DNA of 64,000 nucleotides from Desulfovibrio sp. 86 (lineage in GTDB: Bacteria > Desulfobacterota > Desulfovibrionia > Desulfovibrionales > Desulfovibrionaceae), in NCBI RefSeq assembly GCF_902702915.1, contig NZ_LR738849.1, forward strand, positions 2,425,001 to 2,489,000. Reading direction: 5' to 3'. Position numbers and translations under genes: made by a program. Below the pieces are notes generated by a model. The model was not told the DNA's origin. It saw only the letters and a list, made by a program, of their open reading frames with translations, and ran no database searches. This document shows, piece by piece, positions 52,379-61,101 of the stretch. How positions within the stretch are numbered: the stretch's first letter is position 1; each line of letters opens with the position of its first letter.

Positions 52379-54520
52379 TTACACATGGCCAAGGCCGGAA
52401 AGTTTTTGCAGCAGCAGCGCGGCCTTGGCGGGACCGATGCCGGGCAGGCCGCAGAGATCTTCCTGTGTGGCCGCGCACATGGCTTCCACACTGCCGAAGC
52501 GGTCCCACAAAAGGCGCGCCGTGGCTGGCCCTATGCCGGGCAGGCGCATGAGCTCGCCAGAAAGGGCCGCGCCGCGTTTGGCCTTGCGGTGGCGTCCAAT
52601 GGCAAAGCGGTGGGTGCTGTCGCGCACATTTTGCAGAAAAAGCAGTTCAGGGCCGCCTTCACGCAGGGGCAGGGCATTGACCCTGTCAGGCACAAAAATA
52701 CGGTCGGCCACATTGCCGGCGCGGCGATCCGCGTGGCCTTGCTCGTCCCTGGCCTTGGCAATGGCGGCCAGGGCGAAAAGGTTTGGCTGCCCCGCCTCCT
52801 GTAACGCGCGCTGAATGGTGCGCAGTTGCCCGCGCCCGCCGTCAATGAGCAGCAGGTCTGGCCAGGGGGGGCCACTTTCAAGCCTGCGCGCCACCCAGGC
52901 GTACAGTGTGGCATAGTCGTCGCCGCTGTCGGGCATGGCATAGGCGCGGTACTGTGAACGTGCGGGCTGCCCTTCTTCAAAAACCACCAGGCCCACGCGC
53001 GTCTGCTGCCCCCCTGTATGGGAAACGTCCACGCATTCGATGCGGTGCGGCGGCCCCGCAAGATGCAGGGAGCGGGCCAGTCGGTCAAGAATGCCCAGTT
53101 CGGTTTTCTGTTCCTGACGGCGCGCCTCTTCACGGGCATTGGACTGGGCCATGTCCACAAGCTGGTTATCTCCGGCGTGCTGGGGCGGTACGATGCGCAC
53201 AGCGCCATTTCTGCGGTCGGACAGGGCCTGCTCCAGCAGTTCGCGGGCAGTAAAAGAGGCAGGAGGGGAGGACGGCGCGGTGCCGCCTTTCGGGGCGTCA
53301 TGACTGGCATGGGCGCGCGCGTCCGTACCGGAAGCATCTTTAGCAGATGTGTTCAGCCCCGAAGGTTCTGGGCCGGAAGGTATCGGCCCCGCAGTTACTG
53401 GTTCGGAGGTTTCTGGCCCAGAGGTTTCTGGACTTGATGTTTCTGGCCCGGAAGGCATGGGGGCCGCATCCGGGCCCGCGCAAGAAGGCGCGGGCAAAGC
53501 GGAAGCCAGGTCTTCGGCGCATGGGATGACGGCACCATCCTCGTGCTCAAGATCCTCGGCATCAGGCGGCAGCCAGGGCAAAAGGATGCGGGGGGGCGGG
53601 GTGACCTGGCTGTAGTATTGGCTCACAAAGCTCCAGAGCAGCTCCGGGGCGTCCTCGAAGCCCAGGCCCGGCCAGTAGAAGGCGCGTCCATCCGTCACAG
53701 CGCCGCTCCGTACAAAGACAATGCCCAGGGCAAGGCCCCTGTCTGCCGGAAAGAGCCCCACGGCATCCATGTCGCCGCCGCCGGGCAGTACGGCGGCCTG
53801 GCGCTCCACCGTGCGTTCCACGGCGCGAATCTGGTCACGCAAAATGGCGGCTTTTTCAAATTCCAGATCTTCCGAGGCCCTGTCCATAGCCTCGCGCAGG
53901 CTGTCCATCAGAGGCGCGGCGCGTCCCTGTAAAAGATCGCAGACCTTACGGACGTTTTCATTGTATTCCTGAGGCGTCACCATGTTCATGCAGGGCGCGG
54001 GGCACTGCCCCATAAAATGGTACAAGCACGCGCGCACGCGGTTTTTCATGGCCTTGTCGGAACAGCGGCGCAGGGCGAAGGCACGGTGGATGATCTTCCA
54101 CGTTTCACGCGCTGCCAACGCCGAAGTGAATGGCCCGAAATAGCGTGCGCCGTCGCGCCTGGCCTGACGAACAACTTCAAGCCGGGGAAAATCGTGTTTG
54201 GTATTCAGCCGAAAGAGCACATACTGCTTGTCGTCGCGCAGCACGATGTTATAGCGCGGCCTGTGCTTTTTGATGAGACTGGCCTCAAGGAGCAGCGCTT
54301 CTTTTTCCGTGGTGGTGGTGAGGTATTCTATGCTTGCGGCATGGGAAAGCATGGCCTTGGTCTTGGCGGGCAGCCCGTCAGGCCTGAAATAGGAAAGCAC
54401 GCGCCGCCGCAGCACGCGCGCCTTGCCAACGTAGATGATGCGGCCCCGTTCATCCTTGTAGAGGTAAACGCCGGGAGACAGGGGGATGGTTGAGGATTCC
54501 GGTTTCTGCATGGCAACCAT
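52379..54520 (-). CDS. uvrC: excinuclease ABC subunit C with low-complexity insert
   Basis: Dual-incision nuclease of nucleotide-excision repair, 713 residues against about 600. The GIY-YIG domain (SPGVYLYKDERGRIIYVGKARVLRRRVLSYF), UVR domain (ASEDLEFEKAAILRDQIRAVE), UvrC homology region (RIECVDVSHTGGQQTRVGLVVFEEGQPARSQYR, LLLIDGGRGQLR) and C-terminal helix-hairpin-helix (LPGIGPATARLLWDRFG) are all present. A Pro/Ser/Thr/Gly-rich stretch of about 90 residues with repeated SGPETS units separates the UVR part from the nuclease part. The ATG at 54520 is favoured by AAGGGTGG; ATG 54511 is an alternative. Confidence 0.94.
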   Translation of the reverse strand: MVAMQKPESSTIPLSPGVYLYKDERGRIIYVGKARVLRRRVLSYFRPDGLPAKTKAMLSHAASIEYLTTTTEKEALLLEASLIKKHRPRYNIVLRDDKQYVLFRLNTKHDFPRLEVVRQARRDGARYFGPFTSALAARETWKIIHRAFALRRCSDKAMKNRVRACLYHFMGQCPAPCMNMVTPQEYNENVRKVCDLLQGRAAPLMDSLREAMDRASEDLEFEKAAILRDQIRAVERTVERQAAVLPGGGDMDAVGLFPADRGLALGIVFVRSGAVTDGRAFYWPGLGFEDAPELLWSFVSQYYSQVTPPPRILLPWLPPDAEDLEHEDGAVIPCAEDLASALPAPSCAGPDAAPMPSGPETSSPETSGPETSEPVTAGPIPSGPEPSGLNTSAKDASGTDARAHASHDAPKGGTAPSSPPASFTARELLEQALSDRRNGAVRIVPPQHAGDNQLVDMAQSNAREEARRQEQKTELGILDRLARSLHLAGPPHRIECVDVSHTGGQQTRVGLVVFEEGQPARSQYRAYAMPDSGDDYATLYAWVARRLESGPPWPDLLLIDGGRGQLRTIQRALQEAGQPNLFALAAIAKARDEQGHADRRAGNVADRIFVPDRVNALPLREGGPELLFLQNVRDSTHRFAIGRHRKAKRGAALSGELMRLPGIGPATARLLWDRFGSVEAMCAATQEDLCGLPGIGPAKAALLLQKLSGLGHV

Positions 54521-54560
54521 ATAACCACCCTTGGGCAACTTGCCAACAGAAAGAAGCAAA

Positions 54561-54711
54561 GGAAACGCTGATGTATTCCGTTTGGCGGACTTGCTTGACT
54601 TTTTTTGAAACAGTCGAGGACGAAAGAGTCCACTCCTGCTTCAAAAAAAGATCGCGCCTTGCCAAACGAAACAACGGCACGTGTTCAAGAGGCTTTTTAA
54701 TCAGTGCTTTC
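54561..54711. mobile_element. family C hairpin element (MITE-like), copy 2
   Basis: 151-bp copy of the element at 50577-50726, just upstream of uvrC. The central part (TTTTTTTGAAACAGTCGAGGAC and following) runs in the same direction as copy 1, but the outer ends are swapped: the GCTGATGTATTCC end is now on the left and the AATCAGTGCTTTC end on the right. Confidence 0.75.
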
Positions 54712-54808
54712 AAAGTGCAAGTGGGATGCCTCATGTGAGGAATTTTGCGCAGTGAGTGGACGTCTGCCCCTGCCGCGCGGGAACGTTCCATTGGCTAAAG
54801 CCAACAGA

Positions 54809-54834
54809 AAAGGGGAGCCTTGCGGCTCCCCTTT
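54809..54834 (-). terminator. terminator of porin 2
   Basis: AAGGGGAGCC / GGCTCCCCTT stem with a 4-base loop, followed on the minus strand by T, 25 bases after the porin 2 stop codon. Confidence 0.85.
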
Positions 54835-54859
54835 ATAGCGAAACTTGAGTCCTGTTCTC

Positions 54860-56410
54860 TTAGAAAGAGTACACGAAGCTCACGTTGACGTTCCAGGGAT
54901 CACGCACTTCGTCGGACTTGCCGTTCATCTTGCTGTTGCCCCACACGGACTTGGACTGGTCAAGCCAGGTAGCCAGGTAGGCGGCGTCGAGCATGATGGT
55001 GAAGTTGTCATACATCTTGTAGGTGTTGGTCAGGCCAACTTCCATGGCGTAGTCCTGCGTGGTCATGTACAGGGGGTCCATGCCGATCGAATTGCTGTTG
55101 GCAGCGATGTTGCCGCCGCCCCAGCTGTTGGACATTCTTTTGGCCATGGTCGGGTTGTTGGTGCCGCCGATGAGGTTCACGCGAAGGGTGTGCTTCAGGT
55201 TTTCCAGGAAGCTCATGTCCTTCAAGCGGGCGCCCACGCCCCAGGTGCCAGCCATGCTGTAGCCAAGGATGGCTTCACGAGCGATGTAGGGGTTGCCGTT
55301 GAAGGCGAAGTTGGAGAAGCCGTTGTTGCTGTTGTTCACGCTCAGGCTGGGCATACGTCCGGAGCCGTTGGAAGGATTGCTGTCGTCGCCGGAACCGTAC
55401 CAGCCGTAGATGCCGGGAATGGCCCAGTCAAGCTTGTATTCGGCGAGCAGAGAAGCCAGCCAACCGGAACGGTTGAGGCGGCTCTGGTCATAGGTGGCGG
55501 AACCGTAGTTGAAATCCCACGCGATGCGGATGGGGTCAAACATGGTCACTTCGCCGGTCAGGCCAGCCCAGAAAATGTTGCCGTATTCGTTCAGCTTGTA
55601 GCCGGTAACAGCGCTGCCGTCCTTGTGACGGGCACCGCCAGCGGGGAACAAGCCAGCAGTGGGGAACTTTTTGGAGGTGCCAGAGACGTTGCCGAAGTAG
55701 CCAGTGTCATCACGGAAAGCATTGGGGCCGATGGCAGCGTACATGACCCAGGGGGTCACTTTCACGCCGTCAAAGGTCAAGGGCACGAGCAGGGCGCCAA
55801 CGTCAACGTTGTCCATGTAGTTGTTGGCCTGGGCGTTGGTGCCCGTGCCATTGGAGTAGTTGTCGTTGAAGGGACGGGCCCACAGGGCGGTCACGGCAAC
55901 GTTTTCGTTGATCTGGTAGGAGGCGGTGATGCCGGCCACGTCGTCGTTGAAGACCTGGCTTTCAGTGGTGAAGCTGGGCAGGGCCATGCCCTGGATGCCC
56001 ATGCGCACCTTCAGGTCGGTCTGGGGAACGAGCCAGTCGATGTAAGCGTTCTTCAGCTTGATATTCTGGTTGTCGTCAGCACCCAGAGCGCCACCGGTTT
56101 TGCTCTGGCCCCAGGTATTGGCGCCGATTTCAAAGAACACGGTACCGGACAGAGCTTCGGAGGCAACGGCGTCCAACTGCAAGCGCACGCGCTGGCTGGC
56201 TTCGAATTCGTCAGCATTGCGATAAGAGGAGTTGCCGGCTTTGCCGCCGTTGAAACCGGTCTGACCATTGCCGCCGGTGAAACCGCCGTTCTGGCCGTAG
56301 TCAAAGCTCATGATCCACTGGCCCTTGGCCTTGAAGTCAATGGCGCTGGCGCCTGTGGCAGCGCCGAACACCAGACCGGCCGCCAACAGAAGAGTCGCGA
56401 TCTTTTTCAT
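54860..56410 (-). CDS. outer-membrane porin 2 (Desulfovibrio homotrimeric type)
   Basis: 516 residues with signal peptide MKKIATLLLAAGLVFGAATGASA and mature start IDFKAKGQWIMSFDYGQNG. The beta-barrel pattern ends in NVNVSFVYSF. It is a paralogue of the protein at 34174-35709; signal peptide, strand blocks and C-terminus match, while surface-loop regions differ. The ATG at 56410 follows AAGGAAGG. Own promoter and terminator, so an independently regulated abundant porin. Confidence 0.9.
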   Translation of the reverse strand: MKKIATLLLAAGLVFGAATGASAIDFKAKGQWIMSFDYGQNGGFTGGNGQTGFNGGKAGNSSYRNADEFEASQRVRLQLDAVASEALSGTVFFEIGANTWGQSKTGGALGADDNQNIKLKNAYIDWLVPQTDLKVRMGIQGMALPSFTTESQVFNDDVAGITASYQINENVAVTALWARPFNDNYSNGTGTNAQANNYMDNVDVGALLVPLTFDGVKVTPWVMYAAIGPNAFRDDTGYFGNVSGTSKKFPTAGLFPAGGARHKDGSAVTGYKLNEYGNIFWAGLTGEVTMFDPIRIAWDFNYGSATYDQSRLNRSGWLASLLAEYKLDWAIPGIYGWYGSGDDSNPSNGSGRMPSLSVNNSNNGFSNFAFNGNPYIAREAILGYSMAGTWGVGARLKDMSFLENLKHTLRVNLIGGTNNPTMAKRMSNSWGGGNIAANSNSIGMDPLYMTTQDYAMEVGLTNTYKMYDNFTIMLDAAYLATWLDQSKSVWGNSKMNGKSDEVRDPWNVNVSFVYSF

Positions 56411-56490
56411 GGTTAACCTTCCTTTATTTTGCCCAGACAGGGCACGTTTTTTCTGTACACGCCTGTGGAGCGGATGTCCGCTTCGGGCCA

Positions 56491-56545
56491 ACTATAGAAA
56501 AGGCTCGAACACATTGCAAGCATTATCGTGCAAAAATTTTAACCC
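56491..56545 (-). promoter_or_regulatory. porin 2 promoter with conserved upstream element
   Basis: Minus strand: GGGTTAAAATTTTTGCACGA (56545-56526), 6 bases, TTGCAA (-35), 17 bases, TATAGT (-10). The upstream element differs from the porin 1 one at two positions and keeps the same distance to the -35. Confidence 0.7.
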
Positions 56546-56846
56546 TCTTGGGCTTTAAAAAAAGAAAAAATTAAAAAAATGTATAAAATGTGAGTGTTAG
56601 AGTTTTTTTAGGTAATAAATTTTTTCAGGGCGGAAGAATTTTTTTGTCCACACACAGATAAAAAGCCCAAGGGCGCTATAAATTCAGTATGTTACATTCA
56701 TGTTACCGGCGGTATAATTTTTTTGCACTGGCCGAAAAACCGGAGGATGGATCGAGTGTGCCGATTTTTCGGGCCACTGAGGGTATTTGCGGGTAGTTGC
56801 GGGCATCTGGCTCATGACTGTGGATTGTGCGTGGCCCGAACCTCTG
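56546..56846. other. AT-rich intergenic region between truA and porin 2
   Basis: No gene. Long A and T runs between 56560 and 56730, and a short tandem of GGGTATTTGC-like 10-base units at 56778-56807. Function not apparent. Confidence 0.4.
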
Positions 56847-57632
56847 TCAGTTCAGATCCGTTGCGTATTCCACGCAGGCGAGCGCCAGCCCTTCAGGAGG
56901 GGCCGTCACCGAGGGCAGCGCCCGACGGTCATGAGCCGCCAGCAGCGCCGGTATCTGCTCCGCCAGCATCTTGCCCTGGCCGCAGGCGGCCAGAAGACCG
57001 GCCATGTTGCGCACCATCTGCTTCAAAAAGCCGTCAGCCGTGACGGCAAGACGCAGCATGGGAGCGTGGGGCGGATAAAATTCGCAGGGGGGCAGCTGTT
57101 CCAGACGGGCGTCCAGCAGGGTGCGTTCGGTATTTTCCACATCAGTGCCCGCATTGCGCAGTCCGGCAAAGTCGTGCGTGCCCAGCAGAGAGGGAATGGC
57201 GCTGCGCATGGCGTCCAGATCCAGCGGGCCGCAGTTCCACACAAAGGGGCGGAGATGGGGCGGCATAAAGCGCCGATCCTGCCAGAACTGATAGACATAG
57301 GTTTTGCGCAGGGCGTCCTTGCGGGCGTGAAAATCCGGTGCCGCCCGCACAGCTTCCAGAACGCGGATATCGCGCGGAAGCACCGCATTGAGGCTGTGCC
57401 GCCAGTCCATCCCCGCTCGGGCGTCAGGCACGTCGCAATGCGCCACCTGCCCATGCGCGTGCACGCCGGAATCGGTGCGGCCCGAGCCATGCACGCGTAC
57501 GTGCTGCCCCGCGATCTGGAGCAGGGCGGCTTCAAGCGCGCCCTGAACCGTCGGCGGGGGGTTGGGCTTTTCCTGTATCTGCCAGCCGCTGTAGCCCGTG
57601 CCCACGTAGGAAATGAGTAGTCTGAGGCGCAT
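56847..57632 (-). CDS. truA: tRNA pseudouridine(38-40) synthase TruA
   Basis: Modifies uridines in the tRNA anticodon stem, 261 residues. It begins MRLRLLISYVGTGYSGWQIQ and has the catalytic aspartate in VHGSGRTDSGVHAHGQVAH, RKTYVYQFW, GTHDFAGLRNAGTDVENTERTL, and FLKQMVRNMAGLL. Its ATG overlaps the stop codon of the upstream motE-like gene (TAATG). Confidence 0.95.
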   Translation of the reverse strand: MRLRLLISYVGTGYSGWQIQEKPNPPPTVQGALEAALLQIAGQHVRVHGSGRTDSGVHAHGQVAHCDVPDARAGMDWRHSLNAVLPRDIRVLEAVRAAPDFHARKDALRKTYVYQFWQDRRFMPPHLRPFVWNCGPLDLDAMRSAIPSLLGTHDFAGLRNAGTDVENTERTLLDARLEQLPPCEFYPPHAPMLRLAVTADGFLKQMVRNMAGLLAACGQGKMLAEQIPALLAAHDRRALPSVTAPPEGLALACVEYATDLN

Positions 57633-59014
57633 TATTCCGGCAGCTTCATGCGGGTGATGATTTCCGTCAGTTTGGCTGTCTTGGCCGGATTGACGTAGGT
57701 GAGAATGTCCCCCGACTGCTTGGGCGACATGCCTGTGAGAATGCGTACCGCTACACGTTCGTCCATACTTTCCAGCGCCTTGGCGGCGGCCTTGGGCTTC
57801 ATCTGAGTATAGGTGAGCACGAGTCGGCGGATTTTTTCATCCTCAATGCCGCGCGCTTCGCGGATCATGCCCTTCATCTTTTCTTCGGCGCTCTGCATGT
57901 CCTTGAGGCGCTGATCCATCTGCTGGCGCAGCATGAGAATGTCCTGTTGCTGGCGGGCCAGTTCCTGCGCCTTGATATTGGGATCAGTGGGCGTTTGCGG
58001 CGGGCGCACGGTTGGCGTCGGAGGCGCGGGCACGCCTGTCTGGCTGCTCATGGGCAGGGAGGGGACGCTGCCCGCGTTTGAATCGCCGAAGCCGGAAGCG
58101 CCGCGCGGCGGCAGGGGCGCGCCGTCCGTACCCTGGCCGCGCGGGATGTTGGACGGAATATCCGGGACTCCGGGCAGGGAATAGGGCGCGGTCTGCGCGG
58201 CGGGCGCAAAGGGCGTCGTCTGGCCCAGGGGCGGCGTCTGCGGCACGGGCATATCCTGGGCGGCCGCGTGGGCGGCCTGCACGCTGCCAAGGGCCGGGAT
58301 GGGCAAACGGCCAAGGGCGTCAAGCCAACTGTGCTCGCCGGAAGTTTTTGACGCGGCAGTGGTGGTGGCGTCAGGGCTGGCCTGCGCTGGCGCGCTGACG
58401 CCCGGCTGGGCCAGGGGCGCGGCCAGAGGTGCGGGCTGGCTGATGTCGGGCGGGGTGAAAAGTTTCTGCTCGGCGGCATGGCTTATGGGGGAGACTCCCG
58501 CTGGCATCATGGGCGAGGGCAGGGCCTCCGCATCCAGTACCCGTCCCCCTGCGGCAGCGCCACGCGGTTGGGCGGCGGCCGCCATTTTGGCTGCGGCAGA
58601 GCCCTGCGGCGCATGGGCCTGGTCTTTGGCAAGCCGGTCAGCGGGCGAATTTTGGGATGCACGACCTGCGTCAGGAGCCCCGCCCTGTTCCGCGGAAGGG
58701 GCCACGTGCGCAGGGGATGCGCCTGCGGCGCGCTGCGGCGTTGCGGGCAGATCCACAGGTTCGGCGCTTTTGGCGTTTTCCTGACGGCTGGCCGCCACAA
58801 GCGCGGTCAGCTTGTCCATAACAGCGGCCTCGGAAAGCGGGTCCGCCGGAGGCACAAAGGCCGTTTGCGAGGGCGCGCCGCCAAGCCATGTGGGCAGGGG
58901 CACGTCAAGAAGCAGCATGCACAGCATGGAGAGCTTGATAAAGCAAAGCACCGCCAGCCAGCGGAACAGCTTAGAGAGTCGGAGCTTTGTAGCGGAGGGT
59001 GGCTGTTTCGTCAT
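57632..59014 (-). CDS. MotE/MgtE-N-type flagellar-associated protein
   Basis: 460 residues. One N-terminal membrane helix (LFRWLAVLCFIKLSMLCMLLLDVPL), a Pro/Ala-rich disordered region of about 270 residues, a coiled coil (LARQQQDILMLRQQMDQRLKDMQSAEEKMKGMIREARGIEDEK), and a C-terminal MgtE-N-like domain (YTQMKPKAAAKALESMDERVAVRILTGMSPKQSGDILTYVNPAKTAKLTEIITRM). This plan matches MotE-like proteins found next to fliJ. It overlaps fliJ by 44 bases and truA by 1. Confidence 0.75.
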   Translation of the reverse strand: MTKQPPSATKLRLSKLFRWLAVLCFIKLSMLCMLLLDVPLPTWLGGAPSQTAFVPPADPLSEAAVMDKLTALVAASRQENAKSAEPVDLPATPQRAAGASPAHVAPSAEQGGAPDAGRASQNSPADRLAKDQAHAPQGSAAAKMAAAAQPRGAAAGGRVLDAEALPSPMMPAGVSPISHAAEQKLFTPPDISQPAPLAAPLAQPGVSAPAQASPDATTTAASKTSGEHSWLDALGRLPIPALGSVQAAHAAAQDMPVPQTPPLGQTTPFAPAAQTAPYSLPGVPDIPSNIPRGQGTDGAPLPPRGASGFGDSNAGSVPSLPMSSQTGVPAPPTPTVRPPQTPTDPNIKAQELARQQQDILMLRQQMDQRLKDMQSAEEKMKGMIREARGIEDEKIRRLVLTYTQMKPKAAAKALESMDERVAVRILTGMSPKQSGDILTYVNPAKTAKLTEIITRMKLPE

Positions 59015-59414
59015 TGGTGCGTTGCTCCTTCAATTGTTCCTCACGGGCATAGTGCTGCTTTTGCCTTTCCTTGAGCTTTTCCAGCAGCTTTTTGTCGATG
59101 GCGCGTTCGGCCAGCAGTTGGCGGGCTTCTTCAGCCAGTTGTTCCAGCATGCGTACCTGCAGGGCTTCGTGCGCGGCGTCGGCCCGCAGGCCTTTGACGT
59201 ATTGCTCAAGCACCCAGCGTTCGGCGGCATCCATAAGAACAGCGCCCACAAGGCGGTCTTCGGCCTGGCGCAGCTCGGCCTTGATTTTGTCCAGGCGATC
59301 CTGAGCTTCGGCCAGCCGGGCGCGCTGGACGGCCAGGTTGACCTTGGCCTCTTCTTCCAGTTGTTCCCGGTAATCCAGCACTTTTTGCATCTTGAAACGG
59401 AAGGGCACGCGCAT
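58971..59414 (-). CDS. fliJ: flagellar export chaperone FliJ
   Basis: 147 residues, almost entirely coiled coil: FRFKMQKVLDYREQLEEEAKVNLAVQRARLAEAQDRLDKIKAEL at the start is the FliJ pattern. FliJ helps cycle chaperones at the flagellar export ATPase. The start at 59414 is chosen for MRVPFRFKMQ; ATG 59390 and 59444 are alternatives. No other flagellar gene is visible upstream, so the pair is detached from the main flagellar operons. Confidence 0.8.
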   Translation of the reverse strand: MRVPFRFKMQKVLDYREQLEEEAKVNLAVQRARLAEAQDRLDKIKAELRQAEDRLVGAVLMDAAERWVLEQYVKGLRADAAHEALQVRMLEQLAEEARQLLAERAIDKKLLEKLKERQKQHYAREEQLKEQRTNDETATLRYKAPTL

Positions 59415-59499
59415 ACCGCCTTTTTTTTGACACCTGCGGGGCATCCGTTCTCGTTATTTGCAAACAGCGGGCCAAACAGCGGGCCAAGCCGAGAACCGA

Positions 59500-59590
59500 T
59501 TTTATGCGTGCGGCGTCTGCGCGAGTAATCTGCGCGGGCAGCCTGCGCGGGCAAACCTGCGCGGGAATCTGTTCGCGCGGCCTGTTCCCC
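59500..59590 (+). repeat. short degenerate tandem repeats
   Basis: Four imperfect units around CTGCGCGGGCA, 14-16 bases each, preceded at 59465-59488 by a direct duplication of AAACAGCGGGCC. Non-coding, upstream of fliJ. Confidence 0.6.
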
Positions 59591-59641
59591 CGCTTTTCAC
59601 TGTGCGGCCGAAAGACCATCAGCCTCGGGGATGCGGGCCGT

Positions 59642-59697
59642 GGCAAAAAGCCTTTACGTCACGGCGGCCATGAGGGCAACCGTGACGGGCTTTTGCC
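59642..59697. other. long hairpin
   Basis: GGCAAAAAGCC...GGGCTTTTGCC arms with an inner CGTCACGG / CCGTGACG stem. There is no T-run after it. Between fliJ and the MITE-like element; role unknown. Confidence 0.5.
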
Positions 59698-59828
59698 AGA
59701 CCTTGCCGCTCCGTCATCGCGCTGCCTACTATCTATAATGATAGGGAAAGCGAGCGATAGGAAATGCAAAGAAATGCCTGGCACGCCTGTATGCCGACAA
59801 TCCTGCAGGGTTTGCAGATGTTGGCCAG

Positions 59829-59983
59829 CCAGGGACTGTTTCCAAATAATTCTTTTGTCCAAATTGGCTGCGTCAAAAGGCCATTTTTTACTCTCGTCAT
59901 GTACCGAAAAGTACACTCCTTTCGAAAAAAAGCCGTTTTCCTTGCCCTTGGCGCAAAATCATTTATTTAGAAACAGCCCCTGG
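59829..59983. mobile_element. hairpin MITE-like element related to family C
   Basis: 155-bp element with imperfect 23-base terminal inverted repeats (CCAGGGACTGTTTCCAAATAA and the inverse of its right end, matching at 20 of 23). The interior continues to pair up to a tip of GTAC-CGAAAA-GTAC. Its GTACACTCCT...AAAAAAAG segment matches GTCCACTCCT...AAAAAAAG of family C. Confidence 0.65.
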
Positions 59984-60018
59984 AGCAGGTTACCAATGAA
60001 ATGCGTTACCAGCTCTAG
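59982..60018 (-). repeat. family A repeat, partial inverted copy
   Basis: On the minus strand it reads TAGAGCTGGTAACGCATTTCATTGG and on, matching the tail of the family A copies. It overlaps the TAG stop codon of thiD. Confidence 0.65.
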
Positions 60019-60815
60019 ACGTTGAGGGCCGCCGCATGGTTGACCGGCCCGACTCCATTGCCGGGGGTGTAGCTGCGGCGCAGGGCGAGATTAAGGTACT
60101 CCTGCGCCCGCGTCACGGCCACCTGCAGGGGCAGCCCCTTGCCAAGACCCACAGCTATGGCCGCAGAAAGCGTGCAGCCCGTGCCGTGGTTGTTTATGGT
60201 GTCCACCTTGGCCTGCGGCAAGGCCTTGGGGGCCTGGCCCTCGATGCACAGGCAGTCCGTGACCACAACGCTGCTTTCCATATGGCCGCCCTTGATGAGC
60301 ACGGCCCTTGCGCCCATTTGCAGCAGTTTTTCGCCAGCGGCCGCGGCGTCTTCAAACGTGTCTATGGTGGTGTTGGTCAGCATTTCGGCTTCGGGCCTGT
60401 TGGGCGTCAGCAGGTCGCAGCCGGGAATGATGTCATTGATGAGGGCGCTGACGGCGTCTTTGTGCAAAAGATTGCTGCCGCTCTGACTTACGGAAACCGG
60501 GTCCACCACAAGCGGAAAGCTGCGTTGGCGCAGTATGGGGGCTACGGCCCTGATGATGGGAGCGGAAAAAAGCATGCCTGTCTTGGCGGCAGCGATGGAA
60601 AAGCCGTCAAGCACAGTGTGCAGTTGCAGCGCCACAAAGTCGGGATCAGGGGCGTGTATGCCCGTGACGCCCAGGCCGTTTTGGGCGGTAAGGGCCGTAA
60701 TGACGCTCATGCCGTAGCCGCCCATGGCCATAATGGTTTTCAGGTCTGCCTGTATGCCCGCACCGCCGCCGGAGTCGGAGCCGGCAATGGTGAGAATGTT
60801 AGGGGGATTCAACAT
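60015..60815 (-). CDS. thiD: hydroxymethylpyrimidine/phosphomethylpyrimidine kinase
   Basis: Ribokinase-fold kinase that phosphorylates HMP and HMP-P for thiamine synthesis, 266 residues. Begins [25 protein letters not shown], contains [34 protein letters not shown], and the anion-hole/catalytic [14 protein letters not shown]. Single gene; no TPP riboswitch is visible in the short upstream gap. The thiamine product is the cofactor of Xsc, but the genes are far apart. Confidence 0.95.
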   Translation of the reverse strand: MLNPPNILTIAGSDSGGGAGIQADLKTIMAMGGYGMSVITALTAQNGLGVTGIHAPDPDFVALQLHTVLDGFSIAAAKTGMLFSAPIIRAVAPILRQRSFPLVVDPVSVSQSGSNLLHKDAVSALINDIIPGCDLLTPNRPEAEMLTNTTIDTFEDAAAAGEKLLQMGARAVLIKGGHMESSVVVTDCLCIEGQAPKALPQAKVDTINNHGTGCTLSAAIAVGLGKGLPLQVAVTRAQEYLNLALRRSYTPGNGVGPVNHAAALNV

Positions 60816-61101
60816 GCGCGCCTCTTGGGTAGTAGGTAGATGACAGTAAGAGCGAACAGAGCCGCACTATAGCCCGCCCTGTTGCCGGGTGCAATGTGCT
60901 GCTGTTCGCCACCGTTCCGCCACCGTTTCGGCCCCGGAGAGTCTAGAAAATATCTTCACAGCCCGGAAAAGCAATGCTAGCATCAGCAAAGCGGTAAGAG
61001 CCCGCAGATGGGTGTCCTGCGGGGCCGAAAGCGTCCTGCGCGGGGTTTTGCGTCTCTGTGTTATCAGATGTTTTCGCACGCCGCTGTTGAAGGAGTTGCG
61101 C

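Noticed and set aside
54845..56416. Plus-strand open frame opposite porin 2
   Set aside because: Val/Gly/His-rich antisense shadow. The minus strand encodes a porin with signal peptide, ribosome-binding site, promoter and terminator.
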